Part shown: piece by piece, positions 56,901 to 64,000 of the stretch
Numbering within the stretch: position 1 is the stretch's first letter
Layout: each line of letters opens with the position of its first letter
Assembly: GCA_003417655.1 (NCBI GenBank)
Contig: QVMW01000011.1
Location: forward strand, 1 to 64,000
Reading direction: 5' to 3'
Origin: Rhodobacteraceae bacterium 63075
Lineage (GTDB): Bacteria; Pseudomonadota; Alphaproteobacteria; Rhodobacterales; Rhodobacteraceae
DNA: 64,000 nucleotides
Notes under the pieces: model-generated
What the model was told of the DNA's origin: nothing
Seen by the model: the letters and a program-made list of their open reading frames with translations, nothing else
Database searches by the model: none
Position numbers and translations under genes: made by a program

Positions 56901-57664
56901 TCATCATCCTGCTGGCGCAATTCAACAGCTTCTACAATGCCGTGCTCGTCCTCGTCGCGGTCGTCCTCAGCACGACGGGCGTGCTCATCGGCATGCTGGT
57001 GATGGACCAGACCTTCTCGATCATCATGACCGGCACCGGCATCGTCGCGCTGGCGGGGATCGTCGTGAACAACAACATCGTGCTCATCGACACCTACCAG
57101 GAATACAGCGCCTACATGCCGCGCCCCGAGGCGATCACCCGCACCGCAGAGGACCGGCTGCGCCCCGTCCTGCTCACCACGATCACGACAATGGCCGGCC
57201 TCGCGCCGATGATGTTCGGCCTGAGCCTCGATTTCTTCGGCGGCGGCTACACGATCGACAGCCCGACGGCGCTCTGGTGGAAGCAGCTCGCCACGGCGGT
57301 CGTCTTCGGGCTCGGCATCGCCACGATGCTGACACTGGTCTTCACGCCCTCGCTCCTGGCCCTGCGCGTCTGGGTGTCGACCTATCTCGGCTGGGCCGCG
57401 CGCGCCCTCGCCGCGCTCAGCCTCGGCCGCGCCTCCCGCGCCGCCCGCGACATGGCCCTGCAAAGCGCCGCCCGCCGCGTGAAGGCGCCGGAGATCCAGT
57501 GGGACGAGGAGGACCTGCCCGAGAACCAGGACGACGTGGACGAAGCGCCCAGCGCCGAGGAGATGCAATCGGTGCTGCGCAAGGCCGGGAAGATGCCGGA
57601 GGACGATGGCGAAGGCGGTGGCGAAAGCGGCGGCGGCAATGACAGCATGCGGGCGGCGGAGTAG
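53921..57664 (+). CDS. RND superfamily efflux permease, long form
   Basis: A 1247-residue proton-driven pump of the HAE-type. Helix 1 (about 13-31), two large periplasmic loops, and GMLVDGAIVVVEYADKR at helix 4, where the second Asp of the usual DD pair is Gly. VVNNNIVLIDTYQEY is helix 10. It is some 200 residues longer than AcrB: residues about 508-600 hold two extra hydrophobic stretches between the halves, and a 70-residue acidic C-terminal tail (EIQWDEEDLPENQDD onward) follows. Start overlaps the adaptor stop by ATGA. Confidence 0.93.
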   Translation: MTGLVDWAASRARMILAFIVLSLLVGGYAYANLPKEGEPDIQIPGLFVSVPFPGISAADSESMLVKTMETELADLDGLQTMSATAAENYAGIFLEFEFGWDKSATIADVRDAMNTAEANFPEGAEKYSINEINFSEFPVLVINLTGDVPERTMSRVALDLQDEIESLDAVLEAGIAGKRDEMLEVIIDPLRLEAYNVTAGELINVVVNNNQLIAAGEIENATGSFSVKIPSSFDEPQDVYNLPVKVNGDRVVTLGDIADIRLTFEDRLGTARFNGDTTVALQVVKRKGFNLLDMDREVKSVVAEAAAGWPEDLKAAVFVGTSNEQARIVASMISQLEGSVLTAIALVMIVVLAALGIRPALLVGFAIPTSFLLCFALLALMDVTISNIVMFGLILAVGMLVDGAIVVVEYADKRIAAGTGPMHAYVEAAKRMFWPVVASTATTLCAFLPMLFWPGVPGQFMGMLPVTLIFVLSASLVVALIYLPVMGGVTGRMSRSFTRTSDALRQAAPWWLRALLVPPALYLLFLGAMQVLNPAYITGAPLGSGFVSLLPGIAIFLLGCFASTVTLGAARIERRKRAVKAGRRRTIFGHFIHLITGNPVMPVVSIAAVVLFVLTVFGTYSENNNGTEFFVESEPEMAIVYVRARGNLSLEQKDALIERAEEVVLAHPGVDNAFSFAGESGLDSNTGGAQPPKDTIGQIQFETIPWEDRMDRPELDGDRVLDELTAELEKLPGTRIEILAASRGPASAKPVHLRLKGDDWEELIAATEIARARFDETAGLTLQEDTLPLPGIDWQIDVDVEAAGRYGADVATVGGMVQLVTRGLLLDTMRVDSSDEEIEIRVRFPEKDRALSTLDTLKLRTQDGLIPLTNFLTRQPVAKLGEINREGQKRYFDVKAGVASNTLLLVNAETGEEATVPASEWDSDEDLREDWQRDGFEAVPLTPGNRIEALTSWLDAESPLPSGVSFEWTGDQEDEAESQAFLMTAFGAALGLMFIILLAQFNSFYNAVLVLVAVVLSTTGVLIGMLVMDQTFSIIMTGTGIVALAGIVVNNNIVLIDTYQEYSAYMPRPEAITRTAEDRLRPVLLTTITTMAGLAPMMFGLSLDFFGGGYTIDSPTALWWKQLATAVVFGLGIATMLTLVFTPSLLALRVWVSTYLGWAARALAALSLGRASRAARDMALQSAARRVKAPEIQWDEEDLPENQDDVDEAPSAEEMQSVLRKAGKMPEDDGEGGGESGGGNDSMRAAE

Positions 57665-58098
57665 CGCGCGGGGCGCGGGCGCGTCCTGTGTCTGCTGTGC
57701 GGGATCGAGCAGCAGGTGTTCCTTTGTAAGTAATGACGGCAGTCGGCCCGAGGCGGACGTTCTAGAGCCCGGGCCGGAATAGCACCGAAGGTGCCCGGCC
57801 CATCGCCAGACCGCCCGCACGGGCTGGCGATTTGGTGACGCTGGGTGCATCGCTCAAGCGGAGTCCGGACTTGGCAGGCATAAAGTGCACAGAAGAACCG
57901 TTGATCGCCATCCCGCGGTCTGGCGATGGGCCTCTCTCACCTGTCTGTTCTGGGATCAAACCCGGCTTTCGCAACGTCGCAAAGCACGCTCCCTGCGCAT
58001 AGCGGCCTCCGAAAGCGAGCACAGCATTGGTAGAAAGTTAGCTCAAACAACCAATCCCCGACACCCCAAAACACCTGTGTCTCCACTCTCACCCCACC
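57665..58098. other. Intergenic region with a large inverted repeat
   Basis: A 434-bp gap between the convergent RND permease and ABC exporter genes. GGCCCATCGCCAGACCGC (57797-57814) and GCGGTCTGGCGATGGGCC (57915-57932) are perfect 18-bp inverted repeats 100 bp apart. A short antisense-like frame covers it but lacks a ribosome-binding site. The repeated core resembles dispersed intergenic sequence I recall from Rhodobacterales. No gene is supportable. Confidence 0.55.
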
Positions 58099-59901
58099 CT
58101 ACGCCGCCTCTTCGCGCTCCGCGGCCTGCCGCGCCCAGAGGCTGGCATAGCGCCCGCCGCGCTCGAGCAGGTCCTCATGCGTGCCGGTCTCGATGATCTC
58201 GCCATCCTCCAGCACGACGATCCTGTCGGCGTCGGCCACGGTCGAAAGCCGGTGCGCGATGACAAGCGCCGTGCGCCCCTCGCTCGCGCGCCGGAGCGCC
58301 ACCTGGATCTCCTGCTCGGTCTCGGTGTCGAGCGCGCTCGTCGCCTCGTCGAGCAGCAGGATCGGCGGGTCCTTCAGCAGCGTGCGCGCGATGCCGACGC
58401 GCTGTTTCTCCCCGCCCGAGAGCTTCAGCCCCCGCTCGCCCACGGCCGTGTCATAGCCCTCGGGCAGCCCCATCACGAAGTCATGGATCTGCGCCGCCCT
58501 GGCCGCCGCGACGATCTCCTCCTCGCTGGCCGCGTCCTTGCCATATGCGATGTTGTAGCGGATCGTATCGTTGAAGAGCACCGTGTCCTGCGGCACCACG
58601 CCGATGGCGTCATGCAGGCTGTCCTGCGTGACATCGCGCACATCCTGCCCGTCGATCTTCAAGGCCCCGCCGCCCACGTCGTAAAAGCGAAAGAGCAGCC
58701 GCCCGATGGTCGATTTGCCCGAGCCCGAGGGGCCCACGATGGCCACGGTCTCGCCCGCCTTCACATCGAGGCTCACGCCCTTGAGAATGGGCCGCGCGGG
58801 ATCATAGCCGAAGCGCACATCCTGAAGGCTCACCTCGCCGCTCTGCACGTCGAGCGCAGGCGCGCCGGGCCTGTCGGTGACATCGGCGGGCTGGTCGAGC
58901 AGGTCGAACATCTCGCGCATGTCGACAAGGCTCTGGCGGATCTCGCGATAGACCGTGCCGAGGAAGTTGAGCGGCATGGTGATCTGGATCATGTAGGCAT
59001 TGACCATCACAAAATCGCCCACCGTCAGCGTGCCGTCCTGCACGCCCATCGCGGCCATGACCATCACCCCGACAAGCCCCATGGTGATCAGGAAGGCCTG
59101 CCCGAAGTTGAGAAAGGCCAGGCTGGAGGCGGTCTTGATCGCGGCGCGCTCATAGCCCTCCATCGCGCCGTCATAGCGGCTGGCCTCGCGCCCCTCGGCG
59201 CCGAAATACTTGACCGTCTCGAAGTTGAGCAGGGAGTCGATCGCCTTCTGGTTGGCGTCGGTGTCCATGTCGTTCATCTCGCGGCGCAGCTTCACGCGCC
59301 ACTCCGTCACCTTGAAGGTGAACCAGACATAGACGGTGATCGTGCCGACGACGACGCCGAGATACCAGGCATCGAACATGAAGAAGAAAATGCCGCAGAC
59401 GAGCGCCAGCTCGAGAATGAGCGGGCCGACGGAGAAGAGCAGGAAGCGCAGGAGAAACTCGACACCCTTGACCCCCCGCTCGATGATCCGGCTCAGCCCG
59501 CCGGTCTTGCGGGTGATGTGATAGCGCATCGACAGGCGGTGAATATGCTCGAATGTCTCCAGCGCGAGCTGCCGCAGCGCCCGCTGCGCCACGGCGGCGA
59601 AGACCGCATCACGCAGCTGCTGGAACCCGTTGGTGAAGACCCGCGCCATGCCATAGGCCACGGTCAGCCCGATCGCCCCCAATGCCAGGTTGGAGACATC
59701 CTCGCCCGAGAGCGTATCGACGGCATCGCGGTAGATCACGGGCGTATAGACGGCGATGAGCTTGGAGACGACGAGCGCCGCCATGGCAATCACCACACGC
59801 CATTTGACCCAGGTCTGGCCCTCGGGCCACAGATAGGGCCCCACGCGCCTGATCGTCCGCAGCCCCGCGAGCCGCTCTTCTGTCTCGATGTCCTGGCTCA
59901 T
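58099..59901 (-). CDS. Atm1-type ABC exporter
   Basis: A 600-residue half-transporter: six-helix membrane domain (about 30-330) then an ATPase with Walker A GPSGSGKST (about 388-396), signature LSGGEKQRVGIARTLL and DEATSALDTETE. The membrane segment RYHITRKTGGLSRIIERGVKG and FNFETVKYFGAEGREASRY-like region match Atm1, which exports glutathione conjugates and helps in metal or iron-sulfur homeostasis. Functions as a homodimer. Confidence 0.92.
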   Translation of the reverse strand: MSQDIETEERLAGLRTIRRVGPYLWPEGQTWVKWRVVIAMAALVVSKLIAVYTPVIYRDAVDTLSGEDVSNLALGAIGLTVAYGMARVFTNGFQQLRDAVFAAVAQRALRQLALETFEHIHRLSMRYHITRKTGGLSRIIERGVKGVEFLLRFLLFSVGPLILELALVCGIFFFMFDAWYLGVVVGTITVYVWFTFKVTEWRVKLRREMNDMDTDANQKAIDSLLNFETVKYFGAEGREASRYDGAMEGYERAAIKTASSLAFLNFGQAFLITMGLVGVMVMAAMGVQDGTLTVGDFVMVNAYMIQITMPLNFLGTVYREIRQSLVDMREMFDLLDQPADVTDRPGAPALDVQSGEVSLQDVRFGYDPARPILKGVSLDVKAGETVAIVGPSGSGKSTIGRLLFRFYDVGGGALKIDGQDVRDVTQDSLHDAIGVVPQDTVLFNDTIRYNIAYGKDAASEEEIVAAARAAQIHDFVMGLPEGYDTAVGERGLKLSGGEKQRVGIARTLLKDPPILLLDEATSALDTETEQEIQVALRRASEGRTALVIAHRLSTVADADRIVVLEDGEIIETGTHEDLLERGGRYASLWARQAAEREEAA

Positions 59902-60020
59902 CCGCCCCGGCCCTCATATTTATCGCGAGCCCCCTAGATAGGCCGTTTCGCAGCGGATCACCAGACGCCCGGCGCAGGAAATCCGGGGCCTCACGCTATT
60001 TGCGAAGAGTCCGGGTGGTC

Positions 60021-61538
60021 CTACTCCGGCAGGTCGAACACCTGCCCGGGATAGATGAGGTCCGGGTCGCGGATCTGGTCCCTGTTGGCCTCGTAGACCT
60101 GAACATATTGCACACCCGCGCCATAGCGTTCCCGCGCGATGGCCCAGAGCGTGTTGCCGGGCTGAACCGTCACGAGTCGCACCTCCTCGGGCTGCCCGGC
60201 GATCGCTTCGGGGGCCTCCCGCTTGAACGGCGTCTCGACGCGGCTCTGAACCGCGCCGCTCTCGTCCACCTTGTCGACACGCAGCGTGTAAACGCCCGTG
60301 TCCACTTCCGGAAGGTCGCTCCGCCAGCTTCCATCCTCGGCAACAGGGCGCGTGTCCACGGCCTCGTTGTCGATATAGATGCGCACGAACCCACCCCCGG
60401 GCGCGCGCCCCGCGAGCGCCACGTCGCCGCCCTCGGAATAGCTGATCATGTCGAGCGCCACCCGGCTCATAACCTGCGGGCCGGGAGCCTGGAGGACGCT
60501 GACACCCTCCTCGGAGCTCAGCAAGACAGTCTGCGCCGGCTCTTCTGTCTCCGGGGCACCGGGCGCAGGCGCGCCGGTTCCGGAGCCGTTTTCGCCCGGC
60601 AGCGTGGCCACCTGCGGGTCAGCCCCGGGCGTCTCGGGCAAGTCGTCGCTGCTTGTCTGTGCCTCCGGCGCAGGAGCGTCCGGGGCAACCGTCCCGGCCG
60701 CGGCCGTTTCGGTGTCTTGCCCCTCGCTCTCGGCCATCTCGCCCGAGGGCGCGGCCTCGGGGGGCTCGGTTTGGGGCATTTCGGGCGCGGTCGTCTCGGC
60801 CTCGGCAGCCTGCACAGGATCAGCCTCCGCGGAAGTTTCCGCCTCGGCCACGCGCACCGGCGCGATCACGACGCTCTCCTCGCCTTGGCGCTCCCCCACG
60901 GCAAGCCGCATCACCCGCGCGGCCTCGCTTTGCGGCAGATCGATGAAAGCGGAAAACCTGCCGTCGCGCCCGGCCTCGGCCTCGGCGAGGGGCTTCCCGT
61001 CCAGCAGGATCGTCACCGCCGCACCGGGCGCGCTGCGCCCCGCGACCAGCGCCTGCCCGTCCGGCTCCACGCGCACCACGTCGAAGCGCGGGCCGGCTTC
61101 CCCGCCGTCAGCCGCCTCCGGCTCGGTCTCCGGCGCATCCCTGTCATCCTCGGCTTCCGCTGCTATCTCCGGCTGCGCCTCATCCGTTGCCTCGGGCCCG
61201 GCCCCTGATTCGGCCGTGTCCCCGGCAGGCACCTCCGGCTCGGCCTCGGGGGCATCCGTGACATCCTCAGCTTCCGCTGCTATCTCCGGCTGCGCCTCAT
61301 CCGTTGCCTCGGCCGACGGCTCGGGCTCGGTTTGTGCTTGGGCCGTGTCTCCGGCAGGCGCATCCGCTTCGGCTTCGGATGCATCGCCAACAGGCGCATC
61401 GGCAACAGGCGCGGCACGATCCGGAGACCCCAGCAAAGCATCCTTGAAATAAAGCCCCGCACCGCCGATCGCGACACCGCCAGCGACCACGGCCCCCAGC
61501 ACCGCCGGATTGGCAAGCAATCCACTCGTCTTGCTCAT
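60021..61538 (-). CDS. LysM protein with long acidic linker
   Basis: A 505-residue membrane-anchored protein. A hydrophobic segment (residues 9-30) is followed by a 100-residue acidic, Ala/Glu/Pro-rich tract with an in-frame 39-residue tandem duplication. Two or more Ig-like strands follow (about 140-430). A C-terminal LysM (TVQPGNTLWAIARERYGAG, IRDPDLIYPGQVFDLPE) should bind peptidoglycan. It is probably a cell-wall-tethered envelope protein. GGGGGAAAA precedes the ATG at 61538. No enzymatic domain is evident. Confidence 0.85.
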   Translation of the reverse strand: MSKTSGLLANPAVLGAVVAGGVAIGGAGLYFKDALLGSPDRAAPVADAPVGDASEAEADAPAGDTAQAQTEPEPSAEATDEAQPEIAAEAEDVTDAPEAEPEVPAGDTAESGAGPEATDEAQPEIAAEAEDDRDAPETEPEAADGGEAGPRFDVVRVEPDGQALVAGRSAPGAAVTILLDGKPLAEAEAGRDGRFSAFIDLPQSEAARVMRLAVGERQGEESVVIAPVRVAEAETSAEADPVQAAEAETTAPEMPQTEPPEAAPSGEMAESEGQDTETAAAGTVAPDAPAPEAQTSSDDLPETPGADPQVATLPGENGSGTGAPAPGAPETEEPAQTVLLSSEEGVSVLQAPGPQVMSRVALDMISYSEGGDVALAGRAPGGGFVRIYIDNEAVDTRPVAEDGSWRSDLPEVDTGVYTLRVDKVDESGAVQSRVETPFKREAPEAIAGQPEEVRLVTVQPGNTLWAIARERYGAGVQYVQVYEANRDQIRDPDLIYPGQVFDLPE

Positions 61539-61645
61539 TTTTCCCCCAGATCTGCCCCCCGAAAGCCGAAGGTTGAGTGACCATAGCAACAGGCGTAAGA
61601 CGGGTCAAAAGAACTCGCACCGCACTCCCAGCAAGGACCACGCCC

Positions 61646-62197
61646 ATGACCACCCCCTCGATCTGCGTATATTGCGGCTCCCGCGACGGGGCGGAGCCGG
61701 CCTATGCCGAGGCCGCCGAAGCTCTCGGCAAGGCGCTGGCCGAGGCCGGCTGGCGGCTCGTCTACGGCGCGGGCGATGTCGGGCTGATGGGGCGCACGGC
61801 GCGCAGCGCGCAGAAGGCGGGCGGCGAGACCTTCGGCGTGATCCCGACACATCTTCTCTCGCTAGAGGTCGGCAAGCGGGATCTGACGCGCTTCATCGTC
61901 ACCGAGAACATGCATGAGCGCAAGAAGGTCATGTTCATGAACGCCAACGCCGTCGTGCTCCTGCCGGGCGGGGCGGGCTCGCTCGACGAGTTCTTCGAAG
62001 TTCTGACATGGGCCCAGCTCGGGCTGCACGACAAGCCCATCGTGCTTCTCGATATCGCCGGCTACTGGCAGCCGCTGCTGGCGCTCATGGACCATGTCAT
62101 CGCGCAAGGCTTCGCCGATGCGAGCCTGCGCCGCTTCTTCACGGTTCACACCGGTGTCGATGCGGCGATGGCGGCCCTGCGCGCAGCCCTCTCCTGA
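61646..62197 (+). CDS. LOG family nucleotide 5'-monophosphate nucleosidase
   Basis: A 183-residue protein. GAGDVGLMG (41-49) and PGGAGSLDEFFE (107-118) are the two LOG motifs; the second shows Ser where cytokinin-activating LOGs have Thr. LOG proteins release free bases from nucleoside 5'-monophosphates, and cytokinin production is one but not the only role. The start at 61646 is preferred to an earlier frame since it begins at SICVYCGSRDG. Its 3' end overlaps the convergent rarD gene by 52 bp. Confidence 0.9.
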   Translation: MTTPSICVYCGSRDGAEPAYAEAAEALGKALAEAGWRLVYGAGDVGLMGRTARSAQKAGGETFGVIPTHLLSLEVGKRDLTRFIVTENMHERKKVMFMNANAVVLLPGGAGSLDEFFEVLTWAQLGLHDKPIVLLDIAGYWQPLLALMDHVIAQGFADASLRRFFTVHTGVDAAMAALRAALS

Positions 62198-63057
62198 CGC
62201 AGGCTGGAAGCCGAATAGAGCGCAAGGCCCGCCCAGATCAGCCCGAAGGCCAGCTTGTGCCAGAAGGTGAAGGGCTCACCGAAAATGACCACCGCGCAGA
62301 AGAACTGCGCCGTCGGGTTGATGTATTGCAATAGCCCCACCGTCGAGAGCCTGACCCGCCGCGCGGCATAGGAAAAGAGCATCAAGGGCGCCGCCGTGAT
62401 CAGCCCCGAGAAGACCAGCATCCCGCTTTCGAAGGCATCTTGCCCGAAATGGCCGCCGCCCTGCCCGTGCACCACCGCGAGGATGATCAGCCCGACAGGG
62501 GCCAGCAGGGCAACCTCGGCCGTCACCGACACGACAGGCCCGGCATCGAGCCGCTTTTTGATGACCCCGTAAAAGCCGAAGGTGATCGCCACCACGAGGG
62601 CGATCCAGGGCGCAACGCCGAAGCCGTATGTCAGCATGCTGACCGCCAGAACCGCCAGCGCCACGGCCACGCCCTGAACGCGCCCAAGCGCCTCGCGAAA
62701 GAAGATCCAGCCGAAGAGCACCGCGACCAGCGGGAAGATGTAATAACCCAGCGCCGCTTCCACCGCGCGGCCAACCTGGATCGAGTAGATGAAACAGAAC
62801 CAGTTGACCGAGATGGACATGGCCGCCAGCAGGACAATGCCCGCCCGGCGCGGCGCGCCGAGCACGCGGCGCAGATCGCCCAGGCGGCGCTGCAGGGTGA
62901 TGACGCAAAGGAAGATGACGAAGGACCAGACCGTCCTGTGCGCCAGGATCTCAAGCGGCGGGATATGCTCCAGCAGCTTGTAATAGAGCGGCGAGAAGCC
63001 CCAGATGAGACAGGCGCATACCATCGCCACTACGCCCTTGCCCGCCTCGCTGTGCAC
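62146..63057 (-). CDS. rarD: EamA family transporter RarD
   Basis: A 303-residue protein with ten helices. IWGFSPLYYKLLEHIPPLEILAHRTVWS at the start is the RarD signature; two EamA repeats follow (about 5-140 and 150-290). The GTG at 63057 has GAGGAGAAAACC upstream. Role: a drug/metabolite transporter, linked in E. coli to chloramphenicol sensitivity, substrate unknown. It diverges from the arginyltransferase gene. Confidence 0.92.
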   Translation of the reverse strand: MHSEAGKGVVAMVCACLIWGFSPLYYKLLEHIPPLEILAHRTVWSFVIFLCVITLQRRLGDLRRVLGAPRRAGIVLLAAMSISVNWFCFIYSIQVGRAVEAALGYYIFPLVAVLFGWIFFREALGRVQGVAVALAVLAVSMLTYGFGVAPWIALVVAITFGFYGVIKKRLDAGPVVSVTAEVALLAPVGLIILAVVHGQGGGHFGQDAFESGMLVFSGLITAAPLMLFSYAARRVRLSTVGLLQYINPTAQFFCAVVIFGEPFTFWHKLAFGLIWAGLALYSASSLRQERAARRAAIAASTPV

Positions 63058-63171
63058 GGTTTTCTCCTCTTCGCAGGGCCATTGGTGTCGCGTTAAGCCC
63101 AAGTTGAATCAATTCTTTGCGTTTTCCAATCGCATTGTTATCTTCATATTTCAGACAACAACAGGTCCGCC

Positions 63172-64000
63172 ATGCGCCACACACTGCCACTTGCGCCCCA
63201 GTTCTACGTGACGGCCCCGCAGCCCTGCCCCTATCTCGAGGAGCGGCTGGAGCGCAAGCTGTTCACGGCGCTCCAGGGCCAGAGCGCGCAGGAGCTCAAT
63301 GACGAGCTCTCCATGCAGGGCTTTCGCCGCTCGCAGAACGTGCTCTACAGGCCCTCCTGCGCCGACTGTTCGGCCTGCCTGTCGGCCAGGATCGTCACCG
63401 CCGATTTCACCCCGCGCAAGAGCCAGCGCCGCGTGCGCAAGCGCAACGCCCATCTCGAGCGCCGCGTGACATCGCCCTGGGCGACCGAGGAGCAATACGA
63501 GCTTTTCCGCCGCTACCTCGACAGCCGCCACGCCGATGGCGGCATGGCCGACATGGATGTCTTCGAGTTCGCCGCGATGATCGAGGAGACCCCGATCCGC
63601 AGCCGTGTCATCGAATACCGCGACCCCGGGAGCGACCGCCTCGTCGCCGTCTGCCTGACGGATGTGCTCGCCGACGGGCTCTCCATGGTCTATTCCTTCT
63701 TCGATCCCGAGTTCGAGCGCCACTCGCTGGGCACCTACATCATCCTCGACCACGTCAGGATCGCCTCGGAGAGCGGGCTGCCCCATGTCTATCTCGGCTA
63801 CTGGGTGCCCGGCAGCCCGAAGATGGGCTACAAGGCAAAGTTCGCGGGGCTGGAAATCTTCAAGGAAGGTGCCTGGATCCCGCTCGGCGATCCGCGCGAC
63901 CACGAGGCCACGACGCACCCGCTCTCGACCCCGCCCATCGCCGAACAGGTGGCCAATATCAGCCTGCCCGACATGGCCGTGCACAAGGGAAGCGTTCACA
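63172..64000 (+). CDS. bpt: Aspartate/glutamate leucyl- or arginyl-tRNA-protein transferase (Bpt/Ate family), truncated by window end
   Basis: An ATG opens a frame that stays open to the window's edge (276 codons seen, normal full length about 280). [30 protein letters not shown] is the family start; [16 protein letters not shown] holds the Cys cluster, and [21 protein letters not shown] is the catalytic domain's conserved patch. It adds Leu (Bpt) or Arg to N-terminal Asp/Glu, marking proteins for ClpSAP. The C terminus lies outside the window. Confidence 0.93.
   Translation, partial: MRHTLPLAPQFYVTAPQPCPYLEERLERKLFTALQGQSAQELNDELSMQGFRRSQNVLYRPSCADCSACLSARIVTADFTPRKSQRRVRKRNAHLERRVTSPWATEEQYELFRRYLDSRHADGGMADMDVFEFAAMIEETPIRSRVIEYRDPGSDRLVAVCLTDVLADGLSMVYSFFDPEFERHSLGTYIILDHVRIASESGLPHVYLGYWVPGSPKMGYKAKFAGLEIFKEGAWIPLGDPRDHEATTHPLSTPPIAEQVANISLPDMAVHKGSVH

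Noticed and set aside
57762..58022. An 86-residue minus-strand frame in the RND/ABC gap
   Set aside because: It spans the inverted-repeat element, has no ribosome-binding site and its codon use does not match a real gene.
61153..61312. A CRISPR-like direct repeat
   Set aside because: The repeats lie in-frame inside a coding linker, occur only twice and have no spacers, so they are a protein-level duplication.

Overview
The window reads as a piece of a marine alphaproteobacterial chromosome, most likely a Roseobacter-group member of the Rhodobacterales. The evidence is high GC; a pyruvate dehydrogenase operon whose E1-beta subunit carries its own lipoyl domain; the glnB-glnA pair; a yajC-secD-secF run leading into cytochrome c maturation genes; a three-cysteine bacterial arginyltransferase; and two genes tied to marine osmolytes, dddP (DMSP lyase) and the ectoine operon. 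About 68 protein genes and three tRNA genes can be supported. No IS element, prophage, CRISPR array, rRNA gene or replication origin was seen. The first ~70 bases are G/C homopolymer runs that look like a poor contig end.

Layout. 0.1-6.4 kb: a DUF3179 protein, two cyclophilins, pgk, a hotdog thioesterase coupled to an AidB-like acyl-CoA dehydrogenase, and a FtsB-like septum protein. 6.4-7.3 kb: a low-GC patch with one small membrane ORF. 7.3-11.2 kb: pdhA-pdhB-pdhC. 11.2-14.8 kb: a glycosyltransferase, a small membrane protein, two identical tRNA-Asp genes, ndk and a Bcr/CflA-type MFS pump. 14.9-19.7 kb: ABC-F ATPase, MarC, a retropepsin-like protease, trmD, rplS, rpmE. 19.7-23.7 kb: a hexapeptide acyltransferase, a CPA1-type antiporter, and a TetR/MAPEG divergent pair. 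23.8-28.3 kb: ectA-ectB-ectC-ask with a divergent MarR regulator. 28.3-34.6 kb: tRNA-Leu, a stand-alone Hint-like protein, Nnr, glnB-glnA, an unknown membrane protein and a lytic transglycosylase. 34.6-39.5 kb: a DUF3445 haem demethylase relative, a glycerophosphodiesterase, dddP and a hydrolase-OsmC fusion.

39.5-46.4 kb is one long minus-strand run: yajC-secD-secF, a TSUP permease, an Mth938-like protein, then ccmA-ccmB-ccmC-ccmD-ccmG. ccmD is only 51 codons and overlaps both neighbours. 46.5-52.3 kb: serS, a TspO-type protein, and the der-bamB-TPR set that parallels the E. coli yfgM-bamB-der order. 52.6-57.7 kb: a two-gene RND efflux system whose permease is unusually long, with two extra hydrophobic segments mid-protein. 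58.1-64 kb: an Atm1-type ABC exporter, a LysM protein, LOG, RarD and a truncated arginyltransferase gene.

The gene content is mostly housekeeping with a salt and osmolyte theme: ectoine synthesis, a cation/proton antiporter, DMSP cleavage, a glycerophosphodiesterase and a possible N-demethylase. The most unexplained signal is non-coding. Junctions between convergent genes carry arrays of near-perfect stem-loops with three-base loops. One family (three copies) keeps a two-hairpin architecture while its stem sequences change on both sides, so the fold appears conserved. Several inverted repeats sit where operators would be expected: TetR/MAPEG, ectA/ectR, antiporter, RND, and GDPD/dddP. I could run no searches, so family names rest on motifs and recalled protein families.
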